This document shows positions 6,392 through 11,394 of a stretch of 11,394 nucleotides of DNA, piece after piece. The notes under the pieces are model-generated. The model did no database searches, was not told where the DNA came from, and saw only the letters and a list, made by a program, of their open reading frames with translations. Source of the stretch: DATHGT01 sp035317605 (GTDB lineage: Bacteria; Methylomirabilota; Methylomirabilia; Rokubacteriales; CSP1-6); the NCBI GenBank assembly GCA_035317605.1, contig DATHGT010000048.1:1-11394 (forward strand), read 5' to 3'. The position numbers and the translations under genes are program-made. How positions within the stretch are numbered: position 1 is the stretch's first letter; every line of letters starts with the position of its first letter.

Positions 6392-6428
6392 GCCCGCGAA
6401 ATCCTCCAGTTGACCTGACGTCCCGCGC
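6392..6428 (+). repeat. Direct repeat copy 2 (displaced acyl-CoA dehydrogenase 3' end)
   Basis: These bases match 2248-2284 at 35 of 37 positions and can still be read as Ala-Arg-Glu-Ile-Leu-Gln-Leu-Thr-stop, although no dehydrogenase reading frame leads into them. The leucine codon is TTG instead of CTC. Weaker similarity may continue to about 6384 (GTGATCG against GTCATCG) with a 2-base insertion. This is the expected footprint of the right end of an inserted block. Confidence 0.88.
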
Positions 6429-6461
6429 GAGCAGCGCCGCGTCCGGCGCCCGCGAACGCGA

Positions 6462-6493
6462 GCCCGCCGTGCTCTCGCCAGGGCGGGTTGTTG
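6462..6493 (+). terminator. Possible weak Rho-independent terminator
   Basis: CCCGCC (6463-6468) can pair with GGCGGG (6482-6487) around a 13-base loop, with an extra G-U pair possible, followed by the T-rich stretch TTGTTG. The stem is short and the T tract impure, so efficiency would be low. It lies between the TPR gene and the giant gene, where a transcript end is expected. Confidence 0.3.
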
Positions 6494-6516
6494 CCGCGTG
6501 AGGTTTGGGCTATCGT
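6488..6516 (+). promoter_or_regulatory. Promoter-like sequence upstream of the giant ORF
   Basis: TTGTTG (6488-6493) and TATCGT (6511-6516) are separated by exactly 17 bases and resemble sigma70 -35 and -10 boxes. They lie about 67 bases before the ATG at 6583. The candidate -35 overlaps the T-rich tail of the possible terminator, so only one of these two readings may be correct. Confidence 0.35.
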
Positions 6517-6524
6517 CCACGCGC

Positions 6525-6537
6525 TGACCTGACGTCC
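6525..6537 (+). repeat. Partial third copy of the repeat core
   Basis: These 13 bases (TGACCTGACGTCC) are identical to 6411-6423 inside repeat copy 2 and match copy 1 at 12 of 13. Read in the dehydrogenase frame with the preceding base pair, they again give leucine (here CTG), threonine, stop. It may be a remnant of an older boundary or a chance match; 13 bases alone are weak evidence. Confidence 0.45.
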
Positions 6538-6567
6538 GGCTCGGCGAGCACGCAGCGCACCCGCAGC

Positions 6568-6575
6568 GGGGGGAA
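6568..6575 (+). promoter_or_regulatory. Ribosome binding site of the giant ORF
   Basis: The purine run GGGGGGAA ends seven bases before the ATG at 6583. It decides this start over later in-frame codons such as the GTG at 6586. Confidence 0.6.
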
Positions 6576-6582
6576 CGTTTTC

Positions 6583-9500
6583 ATGGTGGCGAAGCGGGGA
6601 ATCAGTCTGCTCGATCTGATCGAGATTCCCGAGCCGGGACGAACGTTCATCCCGCCGGACATCGAGGCCCAGCTCGAGCAGCTCTCGATCGTCGAGTACC
6701 GGTCCGCCACCAGCGACGAGACGTTCACGTACTACGGCACCGTCCAGTCGCTGGCCGACCTCGGTCTGCCCGCGCTTCGCAAGTGGCCGGTGGAAGCGCC
6801 TGGGCTCAACGTGGGGATCCCCTTCCAGTTGACGGTGCGCCGTCAGGGCGCCGCGGTGCCTCCCGCCCTCGAGCCGGCGACGGTGCCGTCCTCGCTGGAC
6901 CTATTCCTCGATCGCGTGTCGGTGGTGGTGCCCGGGCTGAAGGCGGCGGTGCTGGTCCCCAGCGCCGGCGTCAATCCCGCTCACCTGCTGCACAGCGACG
7001 CGCCCGACCAGAAAGTTCGGCTGGTTGGGAGCGGTGTGCTGAGAATCACCCCGAACCCCGATCCCGCCGGTGGTCCGGTCGTGGTCCGCTTCATCGACCA
7101 GCCGGATCCGTTCGATCCGGACGCGCCGACCGGACCGGTCTTCACGATCGGGTTCTCGCCGCCCCACTTCTTCATCGGCGGCTCGGAGGTCGGGCTGACC
7201 GTCGACCGTCTGACCTTCGACGACTCCGAAGAGTTCACCCCGCCGGAGATCGTGGCGCGCGGCCAGCCGGCCGCGTGGCGGGGCCTGGCCATCAAGGAGG
7301 CCACGCTCTACCTGCCGCGCAACGCGCCGCTCATCGGCGACGCCTCGGTGGGCGTGCGCGAGGTCCTGCTCGGCTCGCCGCTCGGCCTCCAGGGTGAGCT
7401 CCGGATCGAGCTCGGCCAGAGCCAGACCAATCCGCTCTCGCTGTGCTTCTTCCAGAGGAACGACACCGGCGATACGCCGCTGGCCGCGACCCAGGAGCAG
7501 CTGCCGGACGGCGCGGGAACGCGCTTCGAGGTGACGCTGGCCCAGACAGTCTCCGGCGAGCGCCTGGTTCGCGCCAGCTCGCCGCAGGGGACCAGCGCTC
7601 GCTGGGTTCTGCCGGATCACACCGAGGTGGAGTCCCCGGACACGCCGTACTTCTCGACGAAGGCCGGCGACACGCTCGTCTACCAGCCGATCGAGCGCGT
7701 CGAGAACGCGGACTTCCTGGGCCCCGAGGTCCCGATTCAGTTCTCCGGCGCGGGGGCGGTCCCCGGCGTGCCCCACATCAACCTTCAGCTCGCGTCGGGT
7801 CAGCTGCGGTCCAACGTCGTGCACGTCAGCGGGGCGCCGGCCGAGCTGGATGGGCTGACGTTCGTCGGCGACCCCCCGAGCGATACCTACTTCTGGCACA
7901 TCACGCCGACGGGGTTTCAGCTGGCCGGCCACGGCCCATCCTTCGTGCTGCACCCGTCGCCCCCCGTCGGCAGCCATCGCCTGGTGATGCGCGACGCGAC
8001 CGGCCGCGAGCGCCGGGTGGAGATCCAGAACGTCCTCGAGGGCAAGCTGATCATCGCCACCGAGGCCGGCATCTTCGATCTCGCCGGCCAGCCGGTCAAA
8101 GTTCGCGGCGTGGAGGCGACCTGGGACCTGCGCGATTTCCACACGCGCGGGATGTTCTCGCCGGCCGCCGAGCGGGCGGCGCTGGTGGCCGGCGCGGCCG
8201 CCGGCGCGGACGTGACGGTCCCCGGAGACGCGCTGGCCCAGGTCACGCTGGAGCTCGGTAGCGAGGCCGGTCCCGACGCGCCACCCACGCCGACCGACGA
8301 GCCACCGCCGCCGGTCCGGCACTTCGAGCTCTTCATGCAGTTCGACTCGACGAATCCCATCCCGGCCGGTGGTCTCGATCAGCTGCTGGCCTTCGCCGGG
8401 GGGTTCGACGACGGCGACTTCGTGCTGATCGGCCGCTGCGACGACATCGGGAGCGATACGTACAACAAGGATCTCGCGCAACGACGGGCGGACGTGGCGG
8501 GCGAATTTCTGATCGCCCGCGGTGTCGCGCCCAACCGGATCTACGCCCGCGGCGAGCAATCGACGTGGACCGAGGCCGTCGCCAACACCGGGATTCCCAA
8601 TCCCCAGCCCGCGAACGCCGGATTCGTCGTGGAGGCGACCATCGATCCACCGCTCTCGTCGGCCGAGCTCGGCGGCCGCCTGGTGAACACCGACCCGACG
8701 AAGTCCACCTGGGCGAGGACGGCCGACGACAAGCCGGACAAGAACGAGCCACGCCGCGCGCCGTATCGGCGCGTCGACGTGTACGCGGTGGCCGGCGTGC
8801 CGAACGACGACGCGCTGCTGGAGGACGACAGCGAGGAGCGGCTCGACCCGCTGGTCAGACGGAGCTACCGGCCGGGGCCGGACAGTCTGACGCCGAAGAA
8901 GCCCGAGCCTCGGATGCCGCGGCGGCCGTACCTGATCCGGCTCGTCGTCAAGTGGGACAGCCCGACCGTCGTCGAGCTGTCCGACGCGATCCCGACGCTG
9001 GTCGAGCTGACGGTGGCGCGACAGGCCGAGCCGTTGCTGGTGCCCGGCCTGTCGGGCTCCGACGACGACATCCACGTCACGCCCGTGCGCGACCCCGCGG
9101 TCCCCGGGCCGGAGATCTTCACGTGGACGGGACGCTGGAGCTACGACGCGCGCAGCGGTCAGACGGTCTTCTCGCTCGCCCTCGACTCGTCGGGCGATCC
9201 GAACGGCCTCTTCTTCGTCGGCGGCGACAACGCCCCCAAGCACAACGTGCTGGCCACCGTGTTGGCCCTCGGCCCCGCGCTCATCGCCGGCGCGGCGGCG
9301 CCCACCGGCTCTGTCGACGACACCGCGATCCGCGCCGGCGCGCTCGTCGCCGCGGGACTCGCCGCCGGCGCCTTCGCCCGCAACGGCAAGGTCGTCGTCT
9401 TCGGAGTGGAGGTCGAGGAGCGCCAGCGCGCGCTCGACTCGCTGGCCGGGTCCCGGCAGCGGCTGCTCTGCGATTACACCGTGCAGGTCGGCTTCGAGGT

Positions 9501-11394
9501 GACGGCGGCCGGCATCGGCCTCAGCACCAGCGCCGACAAGCCGCTCAAGGTCCGCTACAAGAACGTCGGCGTCGAGCTGGACAACGCCCGCGAAGGGCTC
9601 GACAAGTTCGGCCTCGTGTACGAGGACGTCTCGTTCGAGATCGAGGACCCGGGGCAGTGGACGATCAGCGGTCCGCTCGGTGAGCTGCTCCGGGTGACCG
9701 GCGCGCGGGCCGGCTCCGGCTCGCAGTGGTACGAGATCGACCTGCGGTTCGCGCTCGACACCGGGCCCATCACGGTCACAGGCGCGACGATCCGGCTGTC
9801 GTTTTCGCGGGACGCCGCCGATCAGCCTCACGTGGAGCTGGAGCTGCGCGGTCTGGCCGTCGACCTGGAGATTCCGGGAACCCTCCGCGGTGGAGGTCAG
9901 CTGAAGGTCGGCGCCGGGGGCGCGCTCTCGGCCGCCCTCGACCTCGAGGTCATCCCGGCCGGGATCGAGGTCCTCGGGGCGCTCAATCTGTCGGGATCGT
10001 TTGCCCAGATCGAGATCGGGGTCCGCTTCGCCACCGGCCTGCCGCTGGGCCTCACCGGGCTCGGCGTCTTCGGATTCGTGGGCCGGTTCGTCGCCAACGG
10101 AACGCGGGATCTTTCCGGGACCAGTCCGAACGATCCGGTCCAGCGCGAGTTGGACTGGTTCAAGAAGCCGCTGCTGCAAAAGTACATGCCCCAGCCCGGG
10201 CAGTGGGCGCTGGGCCTGGGAGCCCTCGTGGGTACGTTGCCGGACGGGGCGTTCCTCTTCAACGCGCTGGGCATGTTCACGGTCTCCCACCCGGAGCCGT
10301 CGGTGATCTTCGGAGTCGACGTCACGTTCCTGTCGACGCCGCGGCTGCCGATCGAGTCTCCACCACCGCCCGCCGCGGGAACCCCGCCGCCGCCCCTGAA
10401 GATCGTCGGGCTGGTGGTGAAGGATCCGTCGGCGCTCATGCTGGGGCTGCGGGCCGACTACGAGATCCCGCACCTGCTGACGATCAAGGTGCCGATCTCC
10501 GGCTACTTCCCGGCTCCCTCCACTCCGGGCGACGCCTACGTGCGGATCGGGGCGGACGGCTTCGAGGGCCGGGTCGGCGATCCAATGACCTATACGTTCT
10601 TGCCAGGGACCCTCGACGTCCGGGCCTCCGGCTTCCTGATGTTCGAGGAGCGGCAGCTGCACCGCCTGGGGGGCGACGAGCGGCTCGACTTCGACGGCTT
10701 CTCGGTCGGCTTCGGCGCCCAGTGGAACGTCGACTGGTCGGCCGGGTCCATCCGCCTGACCGGCTCGGCCCGGCTGCTGGCCGGGCTCGGCACCGCGCCG
10801 CGCATGCTGGCCGCGGTCGCCGCGATCCGCGGCGAGCTGTCGCTGGTGGTGGTCAACGTGTCGGTCACCGGCGACGCGCAGCTGCGAATTCTGGAGAACG
10901 AGCGCCGGCTGGAGGGTGAGTTCTGCGCCAGCGTGGACCTGCTCTTCTTCTCCCTCGAGGGATGCGTCTCGATCTCGATCGGTACCGATCCGGGCGCCGC
11001 CGTGCCCGTTCCACCAAACCCATTGGTTGGCATCGACCTGACCGATCGGCGCGGCCTCGTCACCGGCCACGCCGCGGCCAGCGGCGCCCTCGGCCCCGAG
11101 CACACGGCCTGGCCCGACACGGTGCCCGTGCTTCACTTCAGCCACTACGTCCAGACCGTGCTGGGGGCCCCATCGGTCTTCGGGGCGCCGGTGGAAGTGC
11201 CGGGCCCGGTCTGGAGCGGCACCAGCGAGCTGAAATACGCCTACCGGGTGACGAAGATCGAGCTGCTCGAGGCCGGGGTCCCGCTGAGCGGACCGTTCGA
11301 CGCGGCCTGGTGGCTGCCGTCGAGCCGGCCGGCGGTGACCGACGCCGCCGATCCGCCGCCGGGGGAGGTGGAGGGGAGGGAACTATCGCTCTTG
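6583..11394 (+). CDS. Giant beta-rich protein with central OmpA-like domain (3' end outside window)
   Basis: The frame is open without a stop for 1604 codons from ATG 6583 to the window end, so the C-terminus is missing. There is no signal peptide; the start reads Met-Val-Ala-Lys-Arg-Gly-Ile. Residues 1-560 are strand-rich and not recognised. A Pro-rich linker (567-577) leads to an OmpA-C-like domain of about 580-736. It shows Gly-Arg-Cys-Asp-Asp-Ile-Gly (617-623), Tyr-Asn-Lys-Asp-Leu-Ala-Gln-Arg-Arg-Ala (627-636) and a final strand Arg-Arg-Val-Asp-Val-Tyr. D620 and R635 keep the 15-residue spacing of the pair that binds diaminopimelate in OmpA proteins. Ala-rich hydrophobic stretches lie at 889-906 and 917-931. 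The remainder is beta-strand-rich with Gly/Pro turns, reminiscent of very large DUF6603-type proteins, a comparison I cannot confirm. It may be a surface- or particle-associated protein; the role is unknown. Confidence 0.85.
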   Translation, partial: MVAKRGISLLDLIEIPEPGRTFIPPDIEAQLEQLSIVEYRSATSDETFTYYGTVQSLADLGLPALRKWPVEAPGLNVGIPFQLTVRRQGAAVPPALEPATVPSSLDLFLDRVSVVVPGLKAAVLVPSAGVNPAHLLHSDAPDQKVRLVGSGVLRITPNPDPAGGPVVVRFIDQPDPFDPDAPTGPVFTIGFSPPHFFIGGSEVGLTVDRLTFDDSEEFTPPEIVARGQPAAWRGLAIKEATLYLPRNAPLIGDASVGVREVLLGSPLGLQGELRIELGQSQTNPLSLCFFQRNDTGDTPLAATQEQLPDGAGTRFEVTLAQTVSGERLVRASSPQGTSARWVLPDHTEVESPDTPYFSTKAGDTLVYQPIERVENADFLGPEVPIQFSGAGAVPGVPHINLQLASGQLRSNVVHVSGAPAELDGLTFVGDPPSDTYFWHITPTGFQLAGHGPSFVLHPSPPVGSHRLVMRDATGRERRVEIQNVLEGKLIIATEAGIFDLAGQPVKVRGVEATWDLRDFHTRGMFSPAAERAALVAGAAAGADVTVPGDALAQVTLELGSEAGPDAPPTPTDEPPPPVRHFELFMQFDSTNPIPAGGLDQLLAFAGGFDDGDFVLIGRCDDIGSDTYNKDLAQRRADVAGEFLIARGVAPNRIYARGEQSTWTEAVANTGIPNPQPANAGFVVEATIDPPLSSAELGGRLVNTDPTKSTWARTADDKPDKNEPRRAPYRRVDVYAVAGVPNDDALLEDDSEERLDPLVRRSYRPGPDSLTPKKPEPRMPRRPYLIRLVVKWDSPTVVELSDAIPTLVELTVARQAEPLLVPGLSGSDDDIHVTPVRDPAVPGPEIFTWTGRWSYDARSGQTVFSLALDSSGDPNGLFFVGGDNAPKHNVLATVLALGPALIAGAAAPTGSVDDTAIRAGALVAAGLAAGAFARNGKVVVFGVEVEERQRALDSLAGSRQRLLCDYTVQVGFEVTAAGIGLSTSADKPLKVRYKNVGVELDNAREGLDKFGLVYEDVSFEIEDPGQWTISGPLGELLRVTGARAGSGSQWYEIDLRFALDTGPITVTGATIRLSFSRDAADQPHVELELRGLAVDLEIPGTLRGGGQLKVGAGGALSAALDLEVIPAGIEVLGALNLSGSFAQIEIGVRFATGLPLGLTGLGVFGFVGRFVANGTRDLSGTSPNDPVQRELDWFKKPLLQKYMPQPGQWALGLGALVGTLPDGAFLFNALGMFTVSHPEPSVIFGVDVTFLSTPRLPIESPPPPAAGTPPPPLKIVGLVVKDPSALMLGLRADYEIPHLLTIKVPISGYFPAPSTPGDAYVRIGADGFEGRVGDPMTYTFLPGTLDVRASGFLMFEERQLHRLGGDERLDFDGFSVGFGAQWNVDWSAGSIRLTGSARLLAGLGTAPRMLAAVAAIRGELSLVVVNVSVTGDAQLRILENERRLEGEFCASVDLLFFSLEGCVSISIGTDPGAAVPVPPNPLVGIDLTDRRGLVTGHAAASGALGPEHTAWPDTVPVLHFSHYVQTVLGAPSVFGAPVEVPGPVWSGTSELKYAYRVTKIELLEAGVPLSGPFDAAWWLPSSRPAVTDAADPPPGEVEGRELSLL

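Larger units (their letters stand above)
2285..6428 (+). mobile_element. Candidate inserted cargo block (TIR / membrane / split STAND genes)
   Basis: This 4144-bp segment lies between copy 1 of the repeat and the end of copy 2, so it equals one repeat copy plus all DNA between the two. It contains four conflict-type genes with no obvious link to the acyl-CoA operon upstream. Insertion at the 3' end of the dehydrogenase gene, leaving that gene intact and a displaced or donated gene end downstream, explains both the repeat and its silent differences. No integrase, transposase, relaxase or terminal inverted repeats were found. Mobilisation would therefore have to be in trans, or the block could have come by homologous recombination. 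The boundaries are inferred from the repeat only. Confidence 0.45.

Noticed and set aside
6901..11145. Very long open frame on the - strand (1414 codons)
   Set aside because: It mirrors the + strand giant gene in a codon-position-biased, GC-rich sequence. Its translation is low-complexity Arg/Asp/Gly/Val/Gln-rich with no recognisable domain, while the + frame contains an OmpA-like domain, a good ribosome site and no stops.
1..11394. tRNA, rRNA, CRISPR array, insertion sequence or integrase
   Set aside because: I looked for regularly spaced repeats, transposase or recombinase motifs and conserved RNA signatures on both strands and saw none. In particular, no tRNA end lies at the direct repeats.

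Overview
The window is GC-rich bacterial DNA, roughly two thirds or more G+C by eye, with every gene on the + strand. Gene density, short overlaps (ATGA, GTGA), GTG starts and strong third-position GC bias fit a soil or sediment lineage such as Methylomirabilota/Rokubacteria or a deltaproteobacterial-type group. That placement is an impression only: there is no rRNA or other taxonomic marker here.

Region 1 (5-2274) is a compact metabolic operon. It encodes a HIT-family nucleotide hydrolase, a stand-alone B12-binding small subunit of the methylmalonyl-CoA mutase type, an 82-residue protein of unknown function and a complete acyl-CoA dehydrogenase. The content suggests acyl-CoA or branched-chain/propionate-type carbon metabolism. 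The partner mutase large subunit is not in view.

Region 2 (about 2285-6428) holds four genes unlike their neighbours: a TIR-domain protein, a polytopic membrane protein, a P-loop ATPase and a winged-helix-like/TPR protein with a C-terminal membrane anchor. The last two overlap by four bases and together read as a STAND NTPase split between two genes. The TIR protein carries two copies of a short Asn-Val-Gly-Asp-Ile-x-Gly-Ile-Lys motif, and a similar Asn-Val-Gly stretch is inserted inside the ATPase. This suggests that the two proteins pair or assemble together. The set looks like a membrane-tethered, NTP-regulated TIR conflict or anti-phage system. That function is inferred, not shown.

The most striking structural signal is that region 2 is bracketed by a 37-bp direct repeat (2248-2284 and 6392-6428, 35/37 identical). 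The repeat is the 3' end of the acyl-CoA dehydrogenase gene plus bases past its stop. The only two differences fall in one leucine codon and are synonymous. A third, 13-bp partial copy lies at 6525-6537. This pattern is what insertion of a cargo block into the 3' end of a protein-coding gene would leave, yet no integrase or transposase is visible.

Region 3 (6388-11394) starts with a short intergenic stretch holding the repeats, a possible terminator, a promoter-like sequence and a strong ribosome binding site. It is then filled by one open reading frame of at least 1604 codons running off the window end. That giant beta-rich protein has an OmpA-like peptidoglycan-binding domain in its middle but no visible signal peptide. 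No tRNA, rRNA, CRISPR array or recognisable insertion sequence was seen, and no gene-free stretch exceeds about 200 bases.
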